Assembly: GCA_030149165.1 (NCBI GenBank)
Contig: JASBRY010000009.1
Location: forward strand, 806,001 to 870,000
Length of the DNA: 64,000 bases
Source: Phycisphaerales bacterium
Lineage (GTDB): Bacteria > Planctomycetota > Phycisphaerae > Phycisphaerales > UBA1924
Direction: 5' to 3'
In this document: one piece after another, positions 49,185-57,789 of the stretch
How the letters are laid out: every line of letters starts with the position of its first letter
Numbering within the stretch: position 1 is the first letter of the stretch
The notes under the pieces: generated by a model
What the model was told of the DNA's origin: nothing
The model's input: only the letters and a program-made list of their open reading frames with translations
Databases searched by the model: none
Position numbers and translations under genes: made by a program

Positions 49185-49216
49185 GAAAAAAGCACCCCAG
49201 CGTTTTGCTGGGGTGC
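49185..49216 (-). terminator. Rho-independent terminator of the M43 protease gene
   Basis: GCACCCCAGC (49192-49201) pairs perfectly with GCTGGGGTGC (49207-49216). On the minus strand a T-run (49185-49190 read in reverse) follows directly, 26 bases after the stop codon at 49243. Confidence 0.92.
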
Positions 49217-49242
49217 ATTGGTTTTTGAGTTGTCGATATGGG

Positions 49243-50487
49243 TTACGGGCAGCCGGAGCTGTAGATCGAGAGGTATTGGGAGATGTCGAGGAAGTTGAGA
49301 GCGCCATCGTTGTTCAGATCCGCGGCGAGGTCGCCGGAGCTGAACTGGGTGAGGTAGCTTGAGATGTCGCTGAAGTTGAGGGAGCCGAATGGGGCTACGA
49401 GGTCGGCTTCGTTGCATGGACCTGCGGCGAGGGTGTAGAGATTTGGGCGGTAGTTGATGAGTGTGCAGCGCATGCGGTTGGCTTGTTCAGGAGTGAACAT
49501 CTCCATGCAGCGGTCGTCGGCGTAGTCCATGTAGTTGTCAAATGGAGCAGGGAGTCCGCAGGAGTTGCGAGCGCCGGGGCATCCGAATGTCGGACTGCTC
49601 TCTGGATTGGTGTCGACGATGAGGTCGCCTGAGGTGTAGGAGTTTGAGCACCCTCCTGAGAAGGTGTGCGCGAGTCCGAGGTAGTGACCGACTTCGTGGG
49701 TCCCTGTGCGTCCAAGGTTGAATGGTGCGAACGGCGCGTTTGCTCCGAATGTGGAGTGAAGGATCACGACGCGGTCGGCGTTGGATCCAACGATACCTCC
49801 TTGTGGGAGACTCGGGACATATCCGAGGGCGCCGCCGGCGCTGTTGGTGTAGATATTGAGGTAGCGATCGGTGTCCCACGCGAGGGTGTTCCAGTAGGAA
49901 CCGCCGTCGTTGAACCATGTGTTGTTGGTGGAGCGTGTGATCCCGGTGGTTGGGTTGCCCTGCGGATCGAACTCAGCGAGGTAGAACTCGATCTGGACAT
50001 CGGTTCCTGGAGCGCCGTTGGATCCTGGGATCGCGAGGAAATCTTCGTTAAGGATGTCGATCTGTGATTGGACTCGTGAGTCGGACATCGCGCCGGTGCC
50101 GTTGGTCTGTTGGATGACATGAACGACGACTGGGATGCGGTATTTTTCAACAGATGGGTCGTACTCCGGCATGATGCGGGTACGGCTCAAGGTGCAGTCG
50201 GCTGGAGCGCCTGCTGGTTCGTTGAATCCGTCAACGAGTTGGAGGTCGAGTGGGTTTACGCCGCATCGAGTGCCGTGCTGGTGGAAGTATCCGGACTGCG
50301 CGACTTCTTCCCATGAGTTGTAGGTGAAGCCATCGATGATGATCTCGTTGTCGGAGATGATCTGGAAGTTCGGATTGGGATTGATGTTCTGGTCCACATG
50401 GACGGAGCGAGCATCGGACGCGGGAGCGGTTGTGGCAGGAGCGAGACCGGCACCTGCGAGTGCAAGGGTAACGAACGCAGTCAGCAT
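49243..50487 (-). CDS. Secreted M43-type metalloprotease with GC-type dockerin-like tail
   Basis: 414 residues. Signal peptide in the first 24 residues. The zinc motif is HEVGHYLGLAH (264-274), the metzincin HExxHxxGxxH pattern, and the Met-turn is in DNYMDY (318-322), as in pappalysin/cytophagalysin M43 enzymes. A central SQIDILNEDF block matches the family. Residues 360-414 contain two EF-hand-like dockerin type repeats (the second is ADLNNDGALNFLDISQYL) and a C-terminal GCP. This tail is typical of Phycisphaerales exported proteins; it may anchor or sort the enzyme. GAGGA precedes the ATG. Strong terminator follows. Confidence 0.87.
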   Translation of the reverse strand: MLTAFVTLALAGAGLAPATTAPASDARSVHVDQNINPNPNFQIISDNEIIIDGFTYNSWEEVAQSGYFHQHGTRCGVNPLDLQLVDGFNEPAGAPADCTLSRTRIMPEYDPSVEKYRIPVVVHVIQQTNGTGAMSDSRVQSQIDILNEDFLAIPGSNGAPGTDVQIEFYLAEFDPQGNPTTGITRSTNNTWFNDGGSYWNTLAWDTDRYLNIYTNSAGGALGYVPSLPQGGIVGSNADRVVILHSTFGANAPFAPFNLGRTGTHEVGHYLGLAHTFSGGCSNSYTSGDLIVDTNPESSPTFGCPGARNSCGLPAPFDNYMDYADDRCMEMFTPEQANRMRCTLINYRPNLYTLAAGPCNEADLVAPFGSLNFSDISSYLTQFSSGDLAADLNNDGALNFLDISQYLSIYSSGCP

Positions 50488-50715
50488 GACTTTCCTCTTC
50501 TCTGAAGTTGGTTACAGCGAGACCATCAGAAACAAATACACCACAGAACGGGTCGATGGGCAAGCGGATTGGAAAATGAACACGACGCCTGAGTAGACGC
50601 ATGGGTCTTTACGCCCAGCATAGTGGATAGTTCCGTTAATTGGAACAGAAATCAGGTCCGAAAACGCTGATTATCACACGCTATTTGGGGATTTGGACAT
50701 CGAGATCGCGCTGGA

Positions 50716-51513
50716 TTATTCGTCTGTTGAGACGGATGAGACTTGGCGCTGTGCGTGTCCGACGGAGTCGAAGTACGCGAGCTCGATCGCTTCGATGAAG
50801 CGTTGGTGTGGGGGCATCCCGAGTGCGGAGCGGCGCTGGTCGAGATTCTCGGCGTTCCAGATCGCGGCGGATGGGACGGCTCGCATGACTCCAAACTCGT
50901 CTGGCGCCATGGTCATCTGGGTGCCGTAGATCTGGGGGTCTCCTCGTGACAGGGAGACGCGATCGGTCATGAGCGCGAGGAAGGCGCCTGGGAGTTCTCC
51001 CTGATCGACTTGTTCTTTGATGAGCGCGAGGCACTCGGATTGGAACTCTGGATCGTGGTCGGCGTGCTGGACGGCGATGTACGCGCCTTGGACGGCTTTG
51101 AGTCCGACCATTTGACGCGTTGGCCAACCGAAGCGGTCGATGATGGTCTGGAGGGTTTGGGCGTGCTGTTTGTCGAACTCAGCGATTAATGTGAGCGCGT
51201 GGATCCGGTTGGGGTCTTCCTGCATGGACGCGGCAACGAGCTCGGCGTCGCGGTCGTAGATCGCTTCGAGCTCGGTGCGGACTTGCTCGAGCGTGGTGAG
51301 CGGAGCGAACTGCGGCGAAGTGAGTTGAGACTGGGAAGGAGCGCTGGTGCTGGTGGTCGGTTCGGGTTGGGTTTCGCTGGTGGCGACCTGATCGGGGAGG
51401 TCGTAGACGACACGCTGGACCTTGACTTCGGAGGAGCAGGCGCTGAGCGCGAGGACGGTGCCTGCGAAGGTGGAGAGGAGGAGGGAACGGCGTGTGGGGA
51501 GGTGTGTTCGCAT
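50716..51513 (-). CDS. DUF6624-type lipoprotein
   Basis: 265 residues from ATG 51513. The signal reads PTRRSLLLSTFAG and ends with lipobox LSAC (Cys26); the RR pair makes a Tat-dependent route possible. After a Ser/Thr/Pro linker, residues 70-250 match DUF6624: GWPTRQMVGLKAVQGAYIAVQHADHDPEFQ, LTDRVSLSRGDPQIYGTQ, and LGMPPHQRFIEAIEL. The family is of unknown function. An ATG at 51549 in frame would extend the N terminus; no ribosome site favours either. Divergent from the TPR gene across 253 bases holding no other gene. Confidence 0.75.
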   Translation of the reverse strand: MRTHLPTRRSLLLSTFAGTVLALSACSSEVKVQRVVYDLPDQVATSETQPEPTTSTSAPSQSQLTSPQFAPLTTLEQVRTELEAIYDRDAELVAASMQEDPNRIHALTLIAEFDKQHAQTLQTIIDRFGWPTRQMVGLKAVQGAYIAVQHADHDPEFQSECLALIKEQVDQGELPGAFLALMTDRVSLSRGDPQIYGTQMTMAPDEFGVMRAVPSAAIWNAENLDQRRSALGMPPHQRFIEAIELAYFDSVGHAQRQVSSVSTDE

Positions 51514-51766
51514 ATGTTGAATATCGAATCGGATGGCGCGGCGTGGCATCTTGAATAGCGGTCAAACTTGCTTGTGAGTGATCACCAACCTGAATAATCG
51601 GCATGATCGGCAAAGCTGAATCGGTTGTCCGGGATGCGAGCGGCTTGTTTGGGGTGGGGAGAGGGAGCAAACGGACGGGTTTTGGTCCGATATGAAACCG
51701 AGTCGTTGGAGGGCTGGTATACCTGTTCGTCCAACCAGTCCGAATTGTTCCAAGTGGAGACGAGAA

Positions 51767-52780
51767 ATGAACAAGTTGAATCGAATGCTGATTGCTGTCC
51801 CTGTCTGCCTGTCCTTGTGTATGGCGGTTCCTGCTTCGGGGGTCACGGTGATGACCGCTCCGACGATGAATGATGTCAATCAGGCGCTGCAACAGAATGA
51901 CTTTGCGGAGATGGAGCGTCTGTGCCGGGAGATTCTTGAGGAGAATTCTGAGCATGCGCAGGTGGTGTTCATGCTCGGCTATGCGCTGCACGCGCAGGGA
52001 GAGCTCGACGAGGCGGTGCTCTACCACATCCGCGCGACCTCGTTCCCGGCGACGGCGCCGCTCGCGTACTACAACCTTGGGTGCGCTCAGGCGCTCAAGG
52101 GCAACAGCGATCAAGCGTTCAAGGCGCTGGAGAAAGCGGTTGAGCTTGGGGTGACTAACGCGGCGCAGTATCGTGGGGACTCGGATCTGCAATCGCTGCG
52201 GACTGATCAGCGGTGGAAGGGGTTGCTGGACTCGATGCAACCCAACCTGACGGCGAGCAGCTCGTCAGATGCGAAAGACAGCAAGAGCGCGTCGAAGAAC
52301 AAAGCGAGCGGTGTGACTCCGGAGGGTTTGCACTTCTGGGTCGGGGAGTGGGACTGTTACAACGCGAAGGACGGCAAGCTTGCTGGAACCAACACGCTCA
52401 GCTTCCGCGTCAATGGTTTGGTGATCCATGAAGAGTGGGAATCGACCGGCGGCTCGTACATGGGTGAGAGCTGGAACTTCTTTGATCCGATCAAGAAAGC
52501 ATGGAAGCAGACCTGGGTCGGTTCGGGTGGCGGCGTGACGCAGTTTGTCGCGGATAAGAAAACCGATGTCGAGGGTGTGATGTTCGTGGGCAAGGCGTTC
52601 AATCCGACGAATGTTGATGAGCGTCCGATGCACAAGATGCATGTGCGCCCGATCCACGGCGGCATGGTGCGTCAGACCGGATCGTCGTCCACGGATGACG
52701 GCGTGACCTGGACGGTGAAGTACGATCTGATTTATGTGCCGAAGGGTGAAGCGTTCGAGCTTGAAGACCTGAGTATCTGA
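51767..52780 (+). CDS. Exported TPR protein with DUF1579-like C-terminal domain
   Basis: 337 residues. Signal peptide (MLIAVPVCLSLCMAVPASG). Residues 35-150 contain TPR repeats (ALQQNDFAEMERLCREIL, MLGYALHAQGELDEAVLY, NLGCAQALKGNSDQAFKALEKAVEL). After a Ser/Lys linker, residues 195-335 form a lipocalin-like beta domain (FWVGEWDCYNAKDGKLAGTNTLSF...VIHEEWESTGG) of the DUF1579 type. GGAG precedes the ATG at 51767; the frame to 51692 was rejected. Function unknown. Convergent with mutS with seven bases between the stops. Confidence 0.78.
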   Translation: MNKLNRMLIAVPVCLSLCMAVPASGVTVMTAPTMNDVNQALQQNDFAEMERLCREILEENSEHAQVVFMLGYALHAQGELDEAVLYHIRATSFPATAPLAYYNLGCAQALKGNSDQAFKALEKAVELGVTNAAQYRGDSDLQSLRTDQRWKGLLDSMQPNLTASSSSDAKDSKSASKNKASGVTPEGLHFWVGEWDCYNAKDGKLAGTNTLSFRVNGLVIHEEWESTGGSYMGESWNFFDPIKKAWKQTWVGSGGGVTQFVADKKTDVEGVMFVGKAFNPTNVDERPMHKMHVRPIHGGMVRQTGSSSTDDGVTWTVKYDLIYVPKGEAFELEDLSI

Positions 52781-52787
52781 TGTGCAG

Positions 52788-55526
52788 CTAATCCGCTGAT
52801 GCTTGGTCTTGCAGGGCGCGGAGCGCATCGAAGGCCTGCATTGGGGTCATCTCGTCGAGTTTGACTTCGCGGAGTTGATCGACGACGGGGTGGTTGAGGA
52901 ACTCGGTGAACAATCCCATCTGACCTTGTGAATCACGCGCTGAATCAGCGTTCGCTTTGGCGATCGCTGATTTGTTTTTGGCAGGGGTTGCGTCGATACG
53001 GTCGGCTTGTTGCACGGAGAGCGATTCGAGGACTTGGGTGGCGCGGTTGGTGACGGAGTTTGGGACTCCGGCGAGTCGCGCGACATGTACGCCGTAGGAC
53101 TGGTCGGCGCGACCTGGTCGGATGGAGTGGAGGAAGGCGATTTCCTGGACGCCGTCTTCGGAGGTCCATTCGCGCACGGCGACATGGAGGTTTCGGACGC
53201 GATCGGGGAGTTGTTCTTCGAGCTGTGTGATCTCGTGGTAGTGGGTCGCGAAGAGTGTGCGTGGTTGGTGGTGTGCGAGGTGCTCGGAGATGGCCCACGC
53301 GAGTGAGAGGCCGTCGAGGGTGGAGGTTCCGCGTCCGATCTCGTCGAGGATGATGAGGGATTGGTTGGTCGCGTTGTTGAGGATGTTGGCGGTCTCGGTC
53401 ATCTCGACCATGAAGGTGGAGAGTCCTTGGTGGAGCGCATCGTCGGCGCCGACGCGCGTGAAGATGCGATCGCAGATCCCGATATTCATGGATTCTGCGG
53501 GGACGAAGCTCCCTGATTGGGCGAGCACGACGAGCAGGGCGCACTGACGGATGTAGGTGGACTTTCCGGCCATGTTTGGGCCGGTGATGAGCGCGAGTTT
53601 GGATTGGGTGGTCTCGGTTCCCAGATCGCAGTCGTTGGGGATGAAGCGCTGCTCGAGCATCTCGTCGAGGACAGGGTGGCGTCCTTGCTTGATGTCGATG
53701 GATGTGTTGGTTGCGATGGTTGGTCGGACCCATCCTCGGTGGTGTGCTTTCTCGGCGAAGCCGGAGAGGACATCGAGTTCTCCGATGGTGTGCGCGTAGG
53801 CGCCGAGTTCGTCGAGGATCGAGCGTGCTTGCTCGCAGAGTTCATCGAAGAGGAGACGCTCGCGTTCGATGGCGCGTCCAGAGGCGCCGAGGACTTTGTC
53901 CTCGAACTCTTTGAGCTGCGGCGTGATGTAGCGTTCGGCATTCTTGAGTGTTTGTTTGCGCGTGAAGGTGTCGGGAGCACGCTGCGCTTGTCCTTTGGGC
54001 AGTTCGATGTAGTACCCAAAGACTTTGTTGAATCCGACCTTCATGGATGGGAGGTCGTGCTCTTCCATCATCTTTGTTTGGTAGTCGACGAGCCAGGTCC
54101 CGGCGTCGCGCTCGAGCGAGCGTGCTTCGTCGAGCTCCGGGTCGATTCCGTCGCGTATAAGTCCACCTTCACGCATGTGGCTTGGGGGATCGTCGACGCA
54201 TTTGGTGACGATGGACTGAGCGATCGGGGCAAGGGCGCCCTCGATATTCAGGAGCTGGGAGCGGTGGGCTGCGAGTGCTTCGCATTGGTCGAGCGTGGTG
54301 ATGAGCGACTCGATCGCGGCGGTGCTGGTTCCCAGCGCGACAAGATCGCGTGGTGTCGCGCGTCCCAGTGCAATGCGGCCGGCGATGCGCGCGACATCAC
54401 AGATCGGCGCGAGCTGGTCAGCAAGCGCATCGGCGAGGGCGCGGTCGTGTTTGAGTGCTTCGACGGCATCGAGCCGTGCGTTGATCGCGCCGGCGTCGCG
54501 GAGCGGGGCGCTGAGCCAATGGCGGATTAAACGCTTCCCCATCGGTGTGCGGAGCACGCAGCGGGCGCCGGTGTGGGATGCGAGGAAGACGCCTGCGAGT
54601 GAGCCTTCGACTTTGGCGCCTCGGATGGTGTGCTCGATCTCGAGCGCTCGATGGCTTGTTGCGTCGATCGTGCAGGTGCTGGCGCGGTCGATGCGTGTGG
54701 GTGGTCGGAGGTGATCGAGTGTGGAGCGTTGTCTTTGGAACTCGGAGCCGCTGGTTGCGTTGGTGGATTCTCGATCGACTGCTTGGGTTTGTCGGAGGTA
54801 GCGGAGGACGACTCCGGCGGCGCGGATGGAGATGAGGTCGTCGGAGAGTCCGAAGCCGGCGGTGGTTGCTGATCCGAACTGGTCGTGGATCGCTTCGAGC
54901 GCTTCCTCTTTGCGGAACTGCCAGCTGGGTTGTCCGGTCCCTGAAACGCTCAGCGCATCGAGGATTTTCTGGGCTCTTGGAGGGGTTTGTCCGAGCGAGG
55001 ACTGTGCAAAGAGCAGTTCGCGGACTCCGGTGCGCGCGAGCTGATCGGTGCAGTCTTGGGGGGAGCCGTCGAAGACTTGGAATGATCCTGTGGAGAGTTC
55101 GACGATCGCGATCCCGGCGTGTTGGTCGTCGTTGAAGGCGATCGCGCCGAGGTACGCGGACTGCTCGTCGAGCATGAGGGCTTCGTCGACGAGGGTTCCT
55201 GGGGTGACGACCTGGGTGACGCCGCGCTTGACGACGCCTTTGGCTTCTTTGGGATCTTCGAGCTGGTCGACGACGGCGACTCGGTATCCGGCGTCGATTG
55301 CTTTCTGGAGGTAGTTGGATTTTTGATGGTGCGGGACGCCTGCGAAGGGGATGTTGCTGGATCGCTGGGTGAGCGCGAGTCCCAGATCGCGCGCGAGGTT
55401 GACGGCGTCGTCTCCGAAGAGTTCGTAGAAGTCTCCCATCCGGAAGAAGAGCACACACTCGGGGTGCTCTTTCTTGATTGCGGTCCATTGCCGCATTGCT
55501 GGAGTGTCCCACGGGTCCTTTGGCAT
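52788..55526 (-). CDS. mutS: DNA mismatch repair protein MutS
   Basis: 912 residues from ATG 55526; the open frame further upstream to 55880 overlaps trxA and was rejected. Mismatch-binding motif F-x-E is at 33-35 in GDFYELF. Domain II-III follow, then the clamp. The ABC-type ATPase has Walker A GPNMAGKST, signature and Walker B in STFMVEMTETANIL and LIILDEIGRGTSTLDG, then ATHYHEI. A linker with the LSVQQADRIDATP segment precedes the C-terminal tail. Longer than E. coli MutS (853). mutL is not nearby. Confidence 0.95.
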   Translation of the reverse strand: MPKDPWDTPAMRQWTAIKKEHPECVLFFRMGDFYELFGDDAVNLARDLGLALTQRSSNIPFAGVPHHQKSNYLQKAIDAGYRVAVVDQLEDPKEAKGVVKRGVTQVVTPGTLVDEALMLDEQSAYLGAIAFNDDQHAGIAIVELSTGSFQVFDGSPQDCTDQLARTGVRELLFAQSSLGQTPPRAQKILDALSVSGTGQPSWQFRKEEALEAIHDQFGSATTAGFGLSDDLISIRAAGVVLRYLRQTQAVDRESTNATSGSEFQRQRSTLDHLRPPTRIDRASTCTIDATSHRALEIEHTIRGAKVEGSLAGVFLASHTGARCVLRTPMGKRLIRHWLSAPLRDAGAINARLDAVEALKHDRALADALADQLAPICDVARIAGRIALGRATPRDLVALGTSTAAIESLITTLDQCEALAAHRSQLLNIEGALAPIAQSIVTKCVDDPPSHMREGGLIRDGIDPELDEARSLERDAGTWLVDYQTKMMEEHDLPSMKVGFNKVFGYYIELPKGQAQRAPDTFTRKQTLKNAERYITPQLKEFEDKVLGASGRAIERERLLFDELCEQARSILDELGAYAHTIGELDVLSGFAEKAHHRGWVRPTIATNTSIDIKQGRHPVLDEMLEQRFIPNDCDLGTETTQSKLALITGPNMAGKSTYIRQCALLVVLAQSGSFVPAESMNIGICDRIFTRVGADDALHQGLSTFMVEMTETANILNNATNQSLIILDEIGRGTSTLDGLSLAWAISEHLAHHQPRTLFATHYHEITQLEEQLPDRVRNLHVAVREWTSEDGVQEIAFLHSIRPGRADQSYGVHVARLAGVPNSVTNRATQVLESLSVQQADRIDATPAKNKSAIAKANADSARDSQGQMGLFTEFLNHPVVDQLREVKLDEMTPMQAFDALRALQDQASAD

Positions 55527-55597
55527 CGAACAGACAGGATAGCACGGCTTGGTTGAAAGCCCAAAGAGATTCGATGATGGAAGTGAATTCGGTGTTT

Positions 55598-55634
55598 CAA
55601 AACAACAACCGCCCGGTGAGGGAAACCGGGCGGT
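55598..55634 (-). terminator. Terminator downstream of trxA
   Basis: ACCGCCCGGT (55608-55617) pairs perfectly with ACCGGGCGGT (55625-55634); on the minus strand TGTTGTTTTG follows. It separates trxA from mutS. The rest of 55527-55707 shows no gene. Confidence 0.8.
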
Positions 55635-55707
55635 GTCGTGGAAATCAAAGTTTCCAAGAGAGACGGCGTCCTGCGCACTACAGGACGCCTGAGGGGAGCT
55701 TGTTGGT

Positions 55708-56040
55708 TTAGAGTCCGAGCGCTTCGATGTACGCGTTCGCTGGACGGAGTCCGACGAGTGTTTCGAGGAGCTTGCCGTTCTGGAAGATGAGAACGGTTGG
55801 GATTGATGAGACTCCAAACTTGGCGGCGAGTGACGGGTTGTCATCGACATTGAGCTTGGCGATATTTGCTTTGCCGGCAAGGTCTTGTGCGAGTTGCTCG
55901 ATGGTTGGTCCCAGCGCTCGGCATGGGCCGCACCATGGCGCCCAGAAGTCGACGAGTGTGGGGGTGTCGGAGTTGATCAGCGCGTCGAAGTTGTCGGCGG
56001 TGATCTCGATGGATTTGTGGTTTGCGGTCTGATTGCTCAT
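55708..56040 (-). CDS. trxA: Thioredoxin
   Basis: 110-residue dithiol reductant. Active site WCGPC at 36-40 in VDFWAPWCGPCRALGP, cis-proline in SSIPTVLIF, and the typical ending of the fold. It follows tetR by 74 bases, in which lie an operator-like sequence (56079-56094) and an AAGGA box. A strong terminator follows. Its pairing with a TetR regulator is unusual; thioredoxin genes are generally not controlled in this way. Confidence 0.96.
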   Translation of the reverse strand: MSNQTANHKSIEITADNFDALINSDTPTLVDFWAPWCGPCRALGPTIEQLAQDLAGKANIAKLNVDDNPSLAAKFGVSSIPTVLIFQNGKLLETLVGLRPANAYIEALGL

Positions 56041-56078
56041 GCGGATTCCTTTCGTAGTGGTTCGTAGAGGAGAACGAA

Positions 56079-56094
56079 TAGACGGCTCGTTCTA
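56079..56094. promoter_or_regulatory. TetR-operator-like site upstream of trxA
   Basis: TAGACGGCTCGTTCTA, read on the minus strand as TAGAACGAGCCGTCTA. It matches 13 of 16 bases of the site upstream of tetR (56720-56735), with TAGA/TCTA half-sites. It also lies in a larger AGAACGA/TCGTTCT inverted repeat (56071-56093). It is 38 bases upstream of the trxA start codon. Confidence 0.55.
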
Positions 56095-56114
56095 TTTCAG
56101 ATAGACCAAATGTT

Positions 56115-56678
56115 TTATTTGCTGGCTCGTTCGAGCAGGATTTCGGCGATATTGAGCGCATCGTCGGCTGGAGTGCGGGCTTTGGCTTGGCGAGCGACGC
56201 ATGAAGCGCCTGATGCGAGGAGCGCGAGTTTGCGGGAAAGCTGCTCTGGTTCTTTGAGCATCGCTTTCTGGCACAGCTCGAGGAAGATGGCGGTGAGGCG
56301 CTGGTGGTGCGCCAGCGCGGCTTGGGCTGGGGCGGAGTCGTGGTCTGGGAACTCTGCGACGGCGGCTTGGAACATGCAGCCGCAGAACTCGGGGTCCTGA
56401 TACCACTCTCCCAGTGCGCGGAAAATCGCGAGAATCTGCTCGTATGAGTCGTTTGAGGCTTCCAGGGCGTACTGCTTGATGCGTTCCATCATGAGCAGGG
56501 AGCTTTGGTTGAGGACCTCGACGATGAGTTGGTCTTTGGATCCGAAGTTGTTGTAGAGGGTCATCTTCGCGACGCCTGCTTTGTCAAGGATTCGGTCGAC
56601 TCCGGTCGCGTGGAAGCCTTCGCGTTCGAAGAGTTCACGGGCACAGGTGAGGACGAGGTCGCGTTTGGAGCTTGCCAT
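56115..56678 (-). CDS. TetR/AcrR-family transcriptional regulator
   Basis: 187 residues. N-terminal helix-turn-helix: LVLTCARELFEREGFHATGVDRILDKAGVAKMTLYNNFGSKDQLI, the TetR signature. The C-terminal ligand domain (60-187) contains a FCGCMF pair of cysteines near residue 100 and another in LELCQK and ASCVARQ, so redox or electrophile sensing is possible. AAGGA precedes the ATG. Its promoter overlaps an operator-like sequence also found before trxA, which makes trxA a likely target. Confidence 0.88.
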   Translation of the reverse strand: MASSKRDLVLTCARELFEREGFHATGVDRILDKAGVAKMTLYNNFGSKDQLIVEVLNQSSLLMMERIKQYALEASNDSYEQILAIFRALGEWYQDPEFCGCMFQAAVAEFPDHDSAPAQAALAHHQRLTAIFLELCQKAMLKEPEQLSRKLALLASGASCVARQAKARTPADDALNIAEILLERASK

Positions 56679-56719
56679 TTTAGAATCCTTACAAAAAAGT
56701 TGAGAAAGTCGGGAATATT

Positions 56720-56735
56720 TAGAACGACTTGTCTA
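56720..56735. promoter_or_regulatory. TetR-operator-like site upstream of tetR
   Basis: TAGAACGACTTGTCTA at the transcription start region of tetR, just downstream of the predicted -10. A second perfect palindrome, TAGAAT-C-ATTCTA (56745-56757), lies between the -10 and -35. Both could be bound by TetR for autorepression. Confidence 0.55.
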
Positions 56736-56762
56736 TTGTATTCGTAGAATCATTCTAAGCAA
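56735..56762 (-). promoter_or_regulatory. Predicted tetR promoter
   Basis: On the minus strand TTGCTT (56757-56762) and TACAAT (56735-56740) separated by 16 bases. The next bases are the operator-like site. This is the only promoter-like pair in the tetR upstream region. Confidence 0.45.
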
Positions 56763-56824
56763 GAGAATTCAGAAGAAAAGTCTAGTGCTTGGGATGAGAA
56801 GACAACGAATACCATTTCCTGCTC

Positions 56825-56859
56825 AGAGTCGCCCGGATGGTCCGGGCGGCTCTGTTTTT
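56825..56859 (+). terminator. Strong plus-strand terminator with no gene upstream
   Basis: AGAGTCGCCCGGA (56825-56837), loop TGG, TCCGGGCGGCTCT (56841-56853), then G and TTTTT. It ends the gene-free stretch 56679-56991, whose other contents are the tetR promoter and operator and a second terminator. No convincing protein gene precedes it on this strand, so a short untranslated transcript may end here. Confidence 0.75.
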
Positions 56860-56938
56860 GGTCTGCAGAGCTGGTTTGAAGGGCTCTGGGATGATCGCAT
56901 CATTGCGTCTCTGGGGGTTTAGACCAGAGAGCGGAATC

Positions 56939-56966
56939 CCCTATTTTGCAGATAGGGCGGTTTTTT
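56939..56966 (+). terminator. Terminator-like hairpin in front of truB
   Basis: CCCTAT (56939-56944), loop TTTGCAG, ATAGGG (56952-56957), then CGG and TTTTTT (56961-56966). It is 25 bases before the truB GTG and could attenuate truB or end an upstream transcript. Confidence 0.55.
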
Positions 56967-56991
56967 GGATTGGGAGCGATACTGTTGGCGC

Positions 56992-57711
56992 GTGAGTGAG
57001 CAGAACGACCAACCTATCCGCGGCATCTTGAGCATCAACAAACCCAAGGGGTTGACCTCGATGATGGTGTGCCGAGTGGTGAAGGGGCGGCTCAAGAGCG
57101 GGGGGGCTCCGAAAAAAGTGAAGGTGGGGCACGGCGGGACGCTTGATCCGCTTGCGAGTGGGGTGCTTGTGGTGCTGATCGGGAAAGCGACGAAGCAGCA
57201 GGATCGGATCATGGGAACGAAGAAGGCGTATCGCGCGGTGGTGGATCTGGCGCACACTTCTGAGTCGTGTGATATGGAGTTTGAGCCGATCCCGAGCGTG
57301 ATTGAGCGCGAGCCGACGCTTGAAGAAGTGCGGGCGGCGTGCGATCGGTTTGTGGGGGATGTGGAGCAGGTGCCTCCGATGTACTCGGCGGTTTGGGTGG
57401 ACGGCAAGCGTGCGTATCACCTTGCTCGCGATGGGATCGAGGTTGAACTGAAGTCGCGGACGATCCGGATTGATTCGATCAAGATTGTGGATTACAAGTG
57501 GCCGATGCTTGAGATTGATATCAGGTGTGGGAAGGGGACCTACATCCGATCGCTGGCGCGTGACATTGGGGTCGATCTTGGAGTGGGTGGGATGCTCGCG
57601 TCGCTTGTGCGCACTGAGGTGGGGGACTTCACGCTTGACGATGCGATCGAGCTTGAGGATGTTCCCAGTCCGCTCGATCCATGGGATCTGCCTCAGGGTG
57701 GGCTTGAGTAG
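56992..57711 (+). CDS. truB: tRNA pseudouridine-55 synthase
   Basis: 239 residues from GTG 56992. Catalytic Asp is in GHGGTLDPLASGVL; LSINKPKGLTSMMV and the later GTYIRSLARDIG and PPMYSAVWVDGKRAYHLAR blocks match TruB. It makes pseudouridine 55 in the T loop of tRNAs. The start is uncertain: GGGAG is 15 bases before GTG 56992, and a TTG at 56965 is in frame. Neighbours are unrelated; the next gene is convergent across 78 bases. Confidence 0.93.
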   Translation: MSEQNDQPIRGILSINKPKGLTSMMVCRVVKGRLKSGGAPKKVKVGHGGTLDPLASGVLVVLIGKATKQQDRIMGTKKAYRAVVDLAHTSESCDMEFEPIPSVIEREPTLEEVRAACDRFVGDVEQVPPMYSAVWVDGKRAYHLARDGIEVELKSRTIRIDSIKIVDYKWPMLEIDIRCGKGTYIRSLARDIGVDLGVGGMLASLVRTEVGDFTLDDAIELEDVPSPLDPWDLPQGGLE

Positions 57712-57789
57712 ATTGTGATCGTGGAGGAGTCGAAGACGACACCCCCACGCCACCCGGCAACAGACGGGCTTGAGTGAAACAGTTTTGGA

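Noticed and set aside
53517-54530. 337-codon plus-strand frame
   Set aside because: Antisense to mutS; no motifs.
55527-55880. N-terminal extension of mutS
   Set aside because: Overlaps trxA and its terminator and is Ser-rich; MutS homology begins at ATG 55526.
56794-56922. 42-codon ORF on the plus strand
   Set aside because: It runs through a strong terminator stem, has no ribosome site, and looks incidental.
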